Below are positions 52,236 to 60,346 of a stretch of 64,000 bases of DNA, in pieces. A model generated the notes under the pieces. It was given only the letters and a program-made list of their open reading frames with translations. It had not been told where the DNA came from and did no database searches. The stretch's first letter is position 1. Each line of letters opens with the position of its first letter. The position numbers and the translations under genes are program-made. Origin of the DNA: Gordonia aichiensis NBRC 108223 (GTDB lineage: Bacteria > Actinomycetota > Actinomycetes > Mycobacteriales > Mycobacteriaceae); the NCBI RefSeq assembly GCF_000332975.1, contig NZ_BANR01000021.1, positions 1-64,000 on the forward strand, written 5' to 3'.

Positions 52236-54410
52236 TCACCACCACTGCAGCGCACGGCTCAGATCGGCGTCGACGGCGGGGATGAGACTGCGGACGAACG
52301 TCGCCGACAGATGGTGGTAGTCGTGCCACACGAGAATGTTCCCGACGACAGCCGGGCAGTAGATCGCGGTGCACATGGCATCCGTGTAGTCCAGGAACGA
52401 CATGTTGGGATACCGCGGAGCGATCGCTCGTGCCGGATCGGACTGCGCCATCGCCACATCGCGGTCGACACCGCAGACCTGCGGTTTCTTGCCCTGCGCC
52501 AGGCATTCGGGTGGCTTGAGCTTTCCATGTGCCCAGGGGTTGTCGCGCACCGCGACGACCCGCTGCCCTCGATCGCGGAACTGGGTGAAGATGTCGGTGT
52601 AGTCGGTCGGGACGGTGTCGCCGGGGCCGTTCTCGACCGGCCGGGTGCTGTTGGTGAATACGACGTCGGGCTTGTCGACGGCAAGGCGGTCCATCACGCG
52701 TCGCGACCAGTCGTTGCACTGGTAGTACTTCTGCCCGAACCAGGTGAACACGTGGGAGGTGGTCAGTGCGCAACCGACCTTGAGGTAGGTGGTCACGCGG
52801 AATCCGCGCTGCTTGCCGACGGCGTCGAGAGCGGTGATCCACTGCTCCGCGTGCGATCCCCCGACCAGCGCGATCGTGCGCGTCGCCGATGCGTCACCGT
52901 AGACGCCGACCTTGATCGACGGGTCCTTCCAGCCGCTGATCACCGAGTCGTAGGAAGTGATCGGCCAGTCCTTGTCGACGACTTCCGGACTCGGCTGCGG
53001 GTCGACGTGAGGCGTCGGTGCGCCGTCGAGGTAGGCGCGCGCCCCGGGATAGAGCCGAGGGTCGAGGTTGTCGGTGTTGACCGTCGCATTGGCGGCATTG
53101 CGTTGCCACACAACGGCTGTCGTGCCCGCGATGATCGTCGCGACCACGATCACGGCGGCGAGTGTGACGCGATAGGCGCGGGAGAAACCTGCGTCCCGAC
53201 CGGACCGCAGGGGAGCTTCGACGAATCGGGTCGTCAGCCACGCCAGGAGCAGTGACACCGCCAGGATCGCCGCACCCTCATACCAGCTCACGTCGTCGCG
53301 GTAGCGCCATGCGAGGTAGAAGATGAGCAGTGGCCAGTGCCAGAGGTAGAGCGCATAGGCCACCGAACCGAGCCACACCAGCCTCGGGTGCGCGAGCCCG
53401 CGGCTGACAAAGCCCGCCTCGCTCGACGCCGCGTCGCGGGCAGCGGGCGAACCGGTCCAGATGAGTGCGAGCGTCGCACCGACGGGCACCCACGCCCAGA
53501 CGCCCGGATACTCCGACACCCCGCTGATCCACCAGCCGCAGCCCACGATCAGGGCGAGCGCCGCGATTCCGACGACGTCGCGGAGCCAGACAGGCATCGA
53601 CAGTCGCGGGCGCCCGGGGGCGCGACGCGTCACCCGCTGCGGGATCGCGACCGCCAGCAGCCCGCCCGCCAGCGGCTCCCACAAGCGCGCGACCGTGTCG
53701 TAGTAGTTGAAGGGCTGATTGACGTCGTGGCGGTACACGGCCCAGACGAACGACCCGACGGCAACGGCAAACAGTGCGACACCGACGACACCGCGGATGA
53801 CTCTGGCCTCAGCGAACACCGTGAAGCGGCGGGCGAGCAGCTTCAGGACGCCCCCGAGCGCGAGCATGCAGACCAGCGTGAGAACGAAGAACTGTCCCTG
53901 CATCGACATCGACCACAGGTGCTGCATCGGGCTGTTCGCCGAATCGGCCGCCGCATAATCCTGCGAGTCGAACGCTAGATGCCAGTTCTGGTAGTACAGC
54001 GCACTCGCCTGGATCTCCGAAGCTAAAGGGCCCCAACGGGTTCTGGGCATGATCAGCGCGATCAGTGCGGTGACGACGACCAGTACGACGAGCAGCGCGG
54101 GCAGCAGACGACGCACCAGCCGCCAGAACCTGGGCCACGGGTCGACCGCACGTCGCCACGACACAGACGACGGGTTCGTCGCAATGACGTGCTTGAGCAA
54201 CGACGCGATGAAGAAATAGCCCGACAGCGTGAGGAACACGTCGACACCGCCGGACACCCGGCCGAACCACACGTGGAAGATCGCGACGAGCGCGATCGCG
54301 ATGCCGCGCAGACCGTCGAGGTCGAGCCGGTACCCCGAGGTGTTGCCGGTCGCGGCGTCCTCGTTCGGGGTTCCGGAAGCGACTCCGGCGTCGGACAGCG
54401 TGGAACTCAC
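52236..54410 (-). CDS. Acyltransferase-3 with C-terminal SGNH domain (OafA-like)
   Basis: A 724-residue O-acyltransferase. The N-terminal half is the acyltransferase-3 membrane domain, with LDGLRGIAIALVAIFHVWFGRVSGGVDVFLTLSGYFF and about eleven helices. The C-terminal 250 residues are an external SGNH domain, with IALVGGSHAEQWITAL for the catalytic serine block and LVWHDYHHLSATF for the Asp-His block. Such proteins O-acetylate cell-surface glycans. The start is GTG at 54410. The 219-base spacer downstream holds nothing I recognise. Confidence 0.93.
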   Translation of the reverse strand: MSSTLSDAGVASGTPNEDAATGNTSGYRLDLDGLRGIAIALVAIFHVWFGRVSGGVDVFLTLSGYFFIASLLKHVIATNPSSVSWRRAVDPWPRFWRLVRRLLPALLVVLVVVTALIALIMPRTRWGPLASEIQASALYYQNWHLAFDSQDYAAADSANSPMQHLWSMSMQGQFFVLTLVCMLALGGVLKLLARRFTVFAEARVIRGVVGVALFAVAVGSFVWAVYRHDVNQPFNYYDTVARLWEPLAGGLLAVAIPQRVTRRAPGRPRLSMPVWLRDVVGIAALALIVGCGWWISGVSEYPGVWAWVPVGATLALIWTGSPAARDAASSEAGFVSRGLAHPRLVWLGSVAYALYLWHWPLLIFYLAWRYRDDVSWYEGAAILAVSLLLAWLTTRFVEAPLRSGRDAGFSRAYRVTLAAVIVVATIIAGTTAVVWQRNAANATVNTDNLDPRLYPGARAYLDGAPTPHVDPQPSPEVVDKDWPITSYDSVISGWKDPSIKVGVYGDASATRTIALVGGSHAEQWITALDAVGKQRGFRVTTYLKVGCALTTSHVFTWFGQKYYQCNDWSRRVMDRLAVDKPDVVFTNSTRPVENGPGDTVPTDYTDIFTQFRDRGQRVVAVRDNPWAHGKLKPPECLAQGKKPQVCGVDRDVAMAQSDPARAIAPRYPNMSFLDYTDAMCTAIYCPAVVGNILVWHDYHHLSATFVRSLIPAVDADLSRALQWW

Positions 54411-54565
54411 AGGCAGCGATGGTACTGCGACATAACGCCCACGCCGTGGACCCCTCCGACGTGGGAGGTTTGCGCCGTCGTGCTTCTAAACCTTCTCCCG
54501 CCACAGTGCGTCGCGCACGCTGTGCTCATCGATCCGACCGGTTGTCCACACAGCAAGGAGTACAC

Positions 54566-55951
54566 ATGGCAGAGCGAAATCGCGGGTCCGACGCCCGCCC
54601 GTCCGTCGCGGTCGTCGGCGCAGGCGTGACCGGCACGAGCGCGGCACTCGGCTTCCTCGACGCGGGATTCGACGTCACCCTCTACAGCGATCGCGACCGG
54701 GAATCGTTGCGCGACAAGGTCCCACCGACCGGCGTCGGAGTCTTGTTCGGCAGTTCCCGCGACTGGGACGCACAGATCATCGACGACCTGTACGAGGTGG
54801 GCAATACCACCGGCATCAGCGTCCGACTGTCGTCGGGGGAGGGTGCCGAACGCGTCGACGTCCTCGAGTTCAATCCCGACTACGGCTATGTCGCACAGGC
54901 CGTCGACCTACGACTGCGCGCCGACGACAGGCTCGGCCGATTCCTCGAACGCGGCGGACACTTCCAGGTCGAGGCGGTCGACCCCGACCGTCTCGACGAG
55001 ATCGCGGCGGCGAGCGATCTGACCCTGGTCGCCACGGGCAAGGGCGGGTTGGCCTCCTTCTTCCCCGTCGACGACGAACGCACGCACTATCGCCGGCCAC
55101 AGCGTCGGCTATTGCAGGTCACGCTGACCGGGCTCGACCACGGCCCCGACACCTTCGCCTACCGCGCAGCCGAGGGTGGACGTCAGTCACTGTTCAACCT
55201 CGACAGCGACAACGGCGAGATCTTCGTCGGTCCCTTCTTGCACAAGGACGCTGGCGCGACATGGTCGTTCATCGTCTTCGCCAAACCCGACGGCGCGTGG
55301 GCGCCCCTGATCGACACCGTCACCGACGCGGCGTCGGCGCGGCAAGCGATCGTCGACATCTTCGACACATGGTTCCCGGCCGACGCGCCTGCGATCCATG
55401 AGCTACGCGTCATCGAATCCGATCCGTACTCGTGGTTGACGGGTGGGGTCACCCCGACCGTTCGCAAGCCCGTCGGGACCACGCGCAACGGGCACGTCGT
55501 GGCGGCGATCGGCGACACCGCGATCGCCGTCGACCCCGTGGCCGGTCAGGGCGCGCAGAACTCATTGATCCAGGTCGCCGAGTTGGTGCGGGCCGCCAAG
55601 ACACGGCTCGACGACGATCCGTCGGCCACGTTCACGGCGCAATGGTTGACCGATGAGTTCGAGAAGCATTGGGAGAGAAGGGGCCGCGCCGCTGTCGAGG
55701 TGACGCGGCTCTATCTCGGCGATCCCGACTACGCGACCCATCTCGAGTTGGCGTTCCCGGCTGCGGCGGTCAACACCGATGTTGCGTCGGCGCAGTTCGG
55801 GCTGCTGTCGGATCCCAACCCGCTGCTGACGCTCGGCGATCGTGACGACGTCCTCGGTTTCATCTCCGCGGTGGCAGGCGAACCGGCCGACGACGTGCTG
55901 GGCAGATTCGAGCCCGTCGGAAGCTTCGGTTCCAGGGCGGTGCCCGCCTGA
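54566..55951 (+). CDS. StyA-like flavin monooxygenase
   Basis: A 461-residue FAD protein of the styrene/indole monooxygenase group. It has the N-terminal VVGAGVTGTSAALGFLDAGFDVTLY, VATGKGGLASFFPVD, and the C-terminal GDTAIAVDPVAGQGAQNSLIQ. StyA enzymes epoxidise alkenes or indole using FADH2 from a separate reductase, and no StyB-type reductase gene is near. ATG at 54566 follows AAGGAG. Upstream in-frame sequence is discarded. It lies 85 bases before the diiron gene but the two do not share a promoter, since a SigF-type site sits between them. Confidence 0.88.
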   Translation: MAERNRGSDARPSVAVVGAGVTGTSAALGFLDAGFDVTLYSDRDRESLRDKVPPTGVGVLFGSSRDWDAQIIDDLYEVGNTTGISVRLSSGEGAERVDVLEFNPDYGYVAQAVDLRLRADDRLGRFLERGGHFQVEAVDPDRLDEIAAASDLTLVATGKGGLASFFPVDDERTHYRRPQRRLLQVTLTGLDHGPDTFAYRAAEGGRQSLFNLDSDNGEIFVGPFLHKDAGATWSFIVFAKPDGAWAPLIDTVTDAASARQAIVDIFDTWFPADAPAIHELRVIESDPYSWLTGGVTPTVRKPVGTTRNGHVVAAIGDTAIAVDPVAGQGAQNSLIQVAELVRAAKTRLDDDPSATFTAQWLTDEFEKHWERRGRAAVEVTRLYLGDPDYATHLELAFPAAAVNTDVASAQFGLLSDPNPLLTLGDRDDVLGFISAVAGEPADDVLGRFEPVGSFGSRAVPA

Positions 55952-55962
55952 GTGTCCGCGAT

Positions 55963-55988
55963 GTTTGATCCTGCGTGCCGCGGGGTAC
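55963..55988 (+). promoter_or_regulatory. SigF-type promoter of the diiron protein gene
   Basis: GTTT (55963-55966) and GGGTAC (55983-55988) are 16 bases apart, close to the mycobacterial SigF consensus GTTT-N15/17-GGGTAT. The -10 box lies 48 bases upstream of the gene start at 56037. A SigF-type sigma gene is encoded 3.4 kb downstream. Confidence 0.78.
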
Positions 55989-56036
55989 GCCTGGTACGGA
56001 GGGCAGGATGCCGCTGCCCGATGCCAGGAGGACGAC

Positions 56037-57083
56037 GTGACCGTTACCGCGCAGCATGCCCGTGGGTTCGATGCCCCAGCCCGCGGGCTCGAGGCCGGGA
56101 GTAGGACCCCCACGCGGGCGCGATTGCCGCGTCCGCGTGGGCCGCTGTCGGAACAACTGATCACCGCGCTAGCAGAAGGCGCCGAGGTGTCGGCCGTTGT
56201 GCAGCAGGGACTCGACGCCGACCCCTACGGTGACGATCTGCAACTTGCGCTCTATGTCGCCTACGAGTTGCACTACGCGGGTTTCGAGGGCGTCGACGAC
56301 GAGCGCGAATGGGACGTGTCGGTGCTGGCATTCCGCCGTCGGCTCGAGCAGGTGTTCCTCGATGCCGTCCGGCGGGACGTCGGTGATCTCGACGGTGTGA
56401 CTGCCGATGACGAGATGGACGCACTCAGCGTCACCCCTCCGGATGGTGACGGCGTCTCGTACCTACTCCGCGACGAACCCGAATGGGAGAAATTCCAGGA
56501 TCTCTTCGCGATGCGCTCGATCTACCATCTGAAAGAAGCCGATCCCCACGCGTGGGCCATCCCGCGGCTGCGCCGTACGGCGAAGGCCGCCTTCGTCGCC
56601 GTGGAGTTCGACGAGTTCGGCGGCGGTCGCGGCGAGTCCGTGCACCAGGAACTCTTCGCCGACCTGATGGACGCAGCCGGATTGTGCACCGACCATCTGC
56701 ACTATCTGGACAGCGCGCCGGGCTGGGCGATCGCGCCGGTGAACCTCATGTCGATGTTCGGGTTACATCGCGCGCTGCGGGCCGCAGCGGTCGGTCACCT
56801 GGCAGCAACCGAGATCACCTCGTCACCCGGGTCTGCGCGACTCCTCGCGGGACTGACGCGCCTCGACGCTCCCGCGCCATGCCGATACTTCTACTCAGAA
56901 CACGTGGAGGCCGACGCGGTGCACGAGCAGGTCCTGCGCACGGACGTCGTCGGCGATCTCCTCACGGCGGAGCCGGAACTCGAACCGGACGTGGTTCTGG
57001 GTATCCGCGGATTCCTGTTGGTCGAAGATGCCTTCGATGCCGGGCTGAAACAGGTCTGGGCAGGTGGCGATACCGTCGGCTGA
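56037..57083 (+). CDS. Haem-oxygenase-like diiron oxidase/oxygenase (PF14518 type)
   Basis: A 348-residue helical protein of the iron-containing redox enzyme family, related to UndA, CADD and SznF diiron proteins. Probable ligand regions are YELHYAGFEG (77-86), VEFDEFGGGRGESVHQELF (189-207, with His203) and YFYSEHVEADAVHEQV (284-299, with Glu288, Glu291, His296). GTG at 56037 follows AGGAGG. A SigF-type promoter is upstream. It converges with a CDGSH-methyltransferase pair that has the same promoter type, so the three are probably one stress-induced redox module. The substrate is unknown. Confidence 0.87.
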   Translation: MTVTAQHARGFDAPARGLEAGSRTPTRARLPRPRGPLSEQLITALAEGAEVSAVVQQGLDADPYGDDLQLALYVAYELHYAGFEGVDDEREWDVSVLAFRRRLEQVFLDAVRRDVGDLDGVTADDEMDALSVTPPDGDGVSYLLRDEPEWEKFQDLFAMRSIYHLKEADPHAWAIPRLRRTAKAAFVAVEFDEFGGGRGESVHQELFADLMDAAGLCTDHLHYLDSAPGWAIAPVNLMSMFGLHRALRAAAVGHLAATEITSSPGSARLLAGLTRLDAPAPCRYFYSEHVEADAVHEQVLRTDVVGDLLTAEPELEPDVVLGIRGFLLVEDAFDAGLKQVWAGGDTVG

Positions 57084-57102
57084 ACCGGCTCCGCGGGCCC
57101 CG

Positions 57103-57339
57103 CTACGCAGAGGGGGACGGTCGACGTCGTCGGTGACTGGTGTCGCACAGCGGGTACGTGCGACTCCGACCGCAGGCGCACACCGCGACCTGGAACCGGT
57201 CGGAGGTCACGTGCGTGCCGTCGGGTAGTTCGATGTTGACGGGACCGGGGATCATCATTGGTCCGCCACGGTTCACCCGCACGCGCACGGCATCCGGCCG
57301 AGCACTCCTCGACGGGTCACTGGCCGAACGGTCGCTCAT
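57103..57339 (-). CDS. CDGSH-type iron-sulfur protein
   Basis: A 78-residue protein with a single CDGSH domain binding one redox-active 2Fe-2S cluster through three Cys and one His: Cys54, Cys56, Cys65 and His69 in CACGRSRTYPLCDTSH. The glycine of CDGSH is Thr here. Preceding GPMMIPGPVNIELPDG is the usual strand pair. ATG at 57339 overlaps the stop of the methyltransferase gene (ATGA), so they are translationally coupled. It could pass electrons to the convergent diiron protein, whose gene ends 19 bases away. Confidence 0.9.
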   Translation of the reverse strand: MSDRSASDPSRSARPDAVRVRVNRGGPMMIPGPVNIELPDGTHVTSDRFQVAVCACGRSRTYPLCDTSHRRRRPSPSA

Positions 57340-58106
57340 CTGCCCGGCCCGTCCGCCGCCACCAGGCGCTGTGCGGCGATGACAGCGAGCTTTTCGGTCC
57401 GGCGTCCGGGTTCGAGCAGGGTGCGCGCCTCGAGCCAGGCGCTCTGCCGCCTCAGGACGGGCCCGAACGGAATGGACTTGGTCGCGACGACCTCGGAGCG
57501 CAATCCGCTGAACCGCAACGACTCCAGTGTGGCCTCGATGTTCGCGAACTCGGACTGGACCACCAGCAGGGTTCCGCCGGGAGCCAACAGGTGCGGGGCG
57601 ATTGCGCAGACCGTGTTCAACACCCTCCGCCCGTCCGTTCCGGCGTCCCACGAATGACGGGGTGCCATGTCGGGGTCTGGATCACGGCCGCCTGCGAGCG
57701 GCAACGCCGGCACATATGGCGGATTGCAGGTGACGAGATCGAATCGACCCCGGCCGACGAGTGCAGCGACATCGCCGTGCTCGACGCTCACCGCGCATGC
57801 CGCCTCGGCGCAGCGCTTGCGCGCAGCCTCGACGGCGGTCAGGCAACTGTCGACGGCCATCACCGACCGTGCGCCGAGCGCGGCACACTCATACGCGATC
57901 ACCCCGCTGCCGGTACACAGATCGGCCACACGTGCTCCGGCGGCGAAGCCGCCGAGACACAACTGCTCGATCAGCAGCCACGTGTCCTCCTGGGGTCGGT
58001 AGACATCGGTGAGATCGCGTGGCGGCCGCAGAGTGGCCGAGAGTGCGGCGTCGACCGTCGGGGTCGCGGTGACTGGGGTGGAAACTGCCGGGTTACCGGG
58101 CTTCAT
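57336..58106 (-). CDS. HemK2/MTQ2-like methyltransferase
   Basis: A 256-residue class I SAM-dependent methyltransferase. SAM-binding motif I is VADLCTGSGVIA (60-71), and the N-methylating NPPY motif is at 128-131 in VTCNPPYVPALP. NPPY is the mark of glutamine or nucleobase amino group methylation, as in the release-factor enzymes HemK and MTQ2. Whether the target here is a protein or a small molecule is open. A consensus SigF-type promoter lies 43 bases upstream, and the CDGSH gene is coupled to its stop codon. Confidence 0.87.
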   Translation of the reverse strand: MKPGNPAVSTPVTATPTVDAALSATLRPPRDLTDVYRPQEDTWLLIEQLCLGGFAAGARVADLCTGSGVIAYECAALGARSVMAVDSCLTAVEAARKRCAEAACAVSVEHGDVAALVGRGRFDLVTCNPPYVPALPLAGGRDPDPDMAPRHSWDAGTDGRRVLNTVCAIAPHLLAPGGTLLVVQSEFANIEATLESLRFSGLRSEVVATKSIPFGPVLRRQSAWLEARTLLEPGRRTEKLAVIAAQRLVAADGPGR

Positions 58107-58148
58107 GCGTCTCTACCTTTTCTGCAGGATCGAGTGACAATGGTGGGA

Positions 58149-58173
58149 ATACCCGTGCGGCGGAGAATCAAAC
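58149..58173 (-). promoter_or_regulatory. SigF-type promoter of the methyltransferase-CDGSH operon
   Basis: On the minus strand GTTT (58173-58170) and GGGTAT (58154-58149) are exactly 15 bases apart, a perfect match to the SigF consensus. The start codon is at 58106. A second, divergent site at 58221-58246 drives the RsbW-like gene. Confidence 0.85.
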
Positions 58174-58220
58174 ATCGCCGCGAGGTGCGATCTCGGTGCG
58201 GGTAGTGATGTGGGTGCGGG

Positions 58221-58246
58221 GTTTGATTTGCGGCGAGGGTGGGTAC
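58221..58246 (+). promoter_or_regulatory. SigF-type promoter of the RsbW-like gene
   Basis: GTTT (58221-58224) and GGGTAC (58241-58246) are 16 bases apart. The gene start is about 98 bases downstream. This would make the anti-sigma gene dependent on the sigma factor it controls, as in mycobacterial usfX-sigF. Confidence 0.75.
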
Positions 58247-58343
58247 GCAGGTCGATGACTGTTGGTGCCACGACGCGAGCCACGCGGGCCCGCCGGTCAC
58301 GATGTGGCACCGGTGGGCACGACGACGAGACGGAAGGACAACC

Positions 58344-58856
58344 GTGGGGGATCACGGAATCGCCGACCAGCGAACGATGAATGACGACCACCTCGGCATC
58401 GCCGAGGACACGATCGCGGTGTCGGTACCCGCGCGAGCGGACACGCTGCCGATCGTCCGCTCTGTCGTCGAGCATGCGCTGTTCGCCGCGGACTGGGTGT
58501 TCGACGACGTCGTCGACGTGAAGCTGGCTGTCGACGAGGTCTGTTCGCAGCTGGTGGCGGGTGCCTCCGATTGGGCACCGCGTCTGCACCTCGCCATCGA
58601 CATCGACGGTGCCGACTTCTGGTGCGCCATCGAGACGGTGGTCGACCCACGATTCACCATCGACACAACGGGATTCGGGTGGCGGGTCGTCGAGGCGGTG
58701 ACCGATGCACGGTCGGTGAGTTACTCCGAGCGTGGTGCTCCCGTGGTGTACGAGGGTGCTGCTCGGCAATCTCTGGTCGATGGCGATGCCACTTCCGGTG
58801 CGCAGGCGGCGCGCACCGTGCGGGTTCGAATCGCCAAGCGTGGCAGCGTGGAATGA
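58344..58856 (+). CDS. RsbW-like anti-sigma factor (GHKL kinase fold)
   Basis: A 170-residue protein with a reduced histidine-kinase-like ATPase domain: ARADTLPIVRSVVEHALFAADWVFDDVVDVKLAVDEVCSQLVAGA holds the N-box region, and TIDTTGFGWRVVEAVTDARSV the C-terminal G-box region, both weakly conserved. The first N-box asparagine is not obvious, as often in UsfX-type proteins. It should bind and hold the nearby sigma factor until a STAS antagonist releases it. GTG at 58344 follows GGAAGGA; ATG at 58377 is the alternative. Confidence 0.82.
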   Translation: MGDHGIADQRTMNDDHLGIAEDTIAVSVPARADTLPIVRSVVEHALFAADWVFDDVVDVKLAVDEVCSQLVAGASDWAPRLHLAIDIDGADFWCAIETVVDPRFTIDTTGFGWRVVEAVTDARSVSYSERGAPVVYEGAARQSLVDGDATSGAQAARTVRVRIAKRGSVE

Positions 58857-58876
58857 CTGTTGATCCGCGACGGCTC

Positions 58877-59347
58877 TCACGCGACAGCGTTGTCTGCGCT
58901 CGCGACATCGAGCGCTTCGCGCAGTGCTGTGAATGACAACTGGGCCGTGCTCGACAACTGACCTGTGCTGGAGAACTGATCAGGGGGAATCGCGGAGGCG
59001 CACACCGCCACACAGCGGAGTACGCCTCCGCTCGCAGCACACGTGACCACAATTCCTGCTGAGGTCGCGTCCTCACAGAAGCGGGCCAACACAACCACTC
59101 CCGACACGTTCACGAAGTCGACGGCGGTCAGGTCGATGATCGCCGATCCCGGGGTACGCGCCAGGATGTCGTCGAGTACGGCAGCCACGTCGGCTACGTT
59201 CTGGGAATCGATAGAACCCGAGAAGCGTTGCCGGGCAACAGTACCAGGAACTGGAGAGGGGCTCGCGGATGGCGGCGTCACCGTGACCACGCGCGCTGGT
59301 GAAGAGAGTTGGGGGCAGTGCAAACTCATGTGCGCGTGTCCGTCCAC
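58877..59347 (-). CDS. STAS-domain anti-sigma factor antagonist
   Basis: A 156-residue protein (or 150 from ATG 59329). The STAS core reads SGSIDSQNVADVAAVLDDILARTPGSAIIDLTAVDFVNVSGVVVLARFCEDA, with Ser in VNVSGVVVL in the phosphorylation loop of RsbV-type antagonists. The end, QFSSTGQLSSTAQLSFTAL, comes from an 18-base tandem repeat. It lies, on the opposite strand, between the RsbW-like and sigma genes. A partner-switching role with both is very likely. Confidence 0.85.
   Translation of the reverse strand: MDGHAHMSLHCPQLSSPARVVTVTPPSASPSPVPGTVARQRFSGSIDSQNVADVAAVLDDILARTPGSAIIDLTAVDFVNVSGVVVLARFCEDATSAGIVVTCAASGGVLRCVAVCASAIPPDQFSSTGQLSSTAQLSFTALREALDVASADNAVA
58935..58978 (-). repeat. 18 bp tandem repeat in the STAS gene end
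   Basis: Copies start at 58935 and 58953 (GACAACTGNNCNGTGCTN on the plus strand), with a partial third at 58971. They encode QLSSTA-type hexapeptides near the C-terminus, keeping the frame. Confidence 0.8.
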
Positions 59348-59443
59348 TCGGTTGCATAGGGCGCGGGCGCATTCCCGCTCTGCAGCTGTTGGCTGAACCG
59401 CTTATTCCGACGGTACGGTGCAGAGTGCAGCTCTTCAAGGAAA

Positions 59444-60292
59444 ATGCGAAAAAGGGCACACCGGAAGCCGGTGATCGAGACGGACAATCGAGAAGAGATT
59501 TCGTTGACTCCTGCGCCGCCCGACGAGCCTGCTGATCACACGGACGACTACTCCGAGGTGGTCGACATGCTCGGTGAGATGCGTGCGCACCGCGACCCCG
59601 CCCGGCGAGCGATCATTCGCGATGAGGTCGTCTCGCACTGTCTGCCCCTCGCGGAGAACATCGCCCGACGATTCGCCGATCGCGGAGAGAACTTCGACGA
59701 CCTCCTGCAGGTCGCGAGACTCGGCCTGGTGAATGCCGTCGACCGCTTCGATCCCGCTCTGGGATCGAGTTTTCTGGCGTTCGCCGTGCCAACCATCATG
59801 GGCGAGGTCAAACGGCACTTTCGTGACGTGATGTGGTCGATCAGGGTACCGCGCCGGGCCAAAGAGGCCTCACTCGACATCACAAGGGCCACCGACGATC
59901 TGGTGCAGCGGCTCGGTCGCTCACCGCGCCCGAGCGAACTGGCCGAGTTCCTCGGCCTGCCGGTGTCGGAGGTCATCGACGGACTGTTGGCGCGGTCGGC
60001 CTACGCCGCTGTGTCGATCGATTCGGAAACCGGCCAGGCGTCGTCGCTCGCAGACCGACTCGGCCACGACGATCCCGAGCTGGCCCGCGTCGACGAGTCC
60101 GTGACACTTCGTCCCGCGCTGGACCGGCTGTCCGAACGGGAGCGCCGCATCCTTTCGCTGCGATTTGTCAGTTCGATGTCGCAGAGCGAGATCGCCGCGG
60201 AGATTGGCATTTCCCAGATGCATGTCTCCCGACTGCTCACGAAGGCGCTCGGCACGCTGCGAGCGTCTCTCTCGGTCACCGACGACGACTGA
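59444..60292 (+). CDS. sigF: RNA polymerase sigma factor, SigF/SigB family
   Basis: A 282-residue group 3 sigma factor. Region 2 holds ENFDDLLQVARLGLVNAVDRFDPALGSSFLAFAVPTIMGEVKRHFRD and RVPRRAKE. Region 3 has LGRSPRPSELAEFLGLP. Region 4 ends ERRILSLRFVSSMSQSEIAAEIGISQMHVSRLLTKALGTLR. This is the general stress sigma type of actinobacteria. The RsbW-like and STAS genes next to it form its control system. GTTT-N-GGGTAY sites near the region's genes are its expected targets. ATG at 59444 follows AAGGA closely. Confidence 0.92.
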   Translation: MRKRAHRKPVIETDNREEISLTPAPPDEPADHTDDYSEVVDMLGEMRAHRDPARRAIIRDEVVSHCLPLAENIARRFADRGENFDDLLQVARLGLVNAVDRFDPALGSSFLAFAVPTIMGEVKRHFRDVMWSIRVPRRAKEASLDITRATDDLVQRLGRSPRPSELAEFLGLPVSEVIDGLLARSAYAAVSIDSETGQASSLADRLGHDDPELARVDESVTLRPALDRLSERERRILSLRFVSSMSQSEIAAEIGISQMHVSRLLTKALGTLRASLSVTDDD

Positions 60293-60346
60293 CGCAGGCT
60301 GTGACGGGCGCTGGGCGAATCGGGATGTGCGACGTCGTCGGTCACC

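Noticed and set aside
54465-54495. GGTTT ... AAACC inverted repeat before the StyA-like gene
   Set aside because: Short imperfect arms with a long loop; no GGGTAY box at the right distance and no support for a promoter or terminator.
59370-59395. GTTC-N18-GGGAAT before the STAS gene as a SigF promoter
   Set aside because: Both boxes deviate from consensus and the spacing is too long, so it was not listed.
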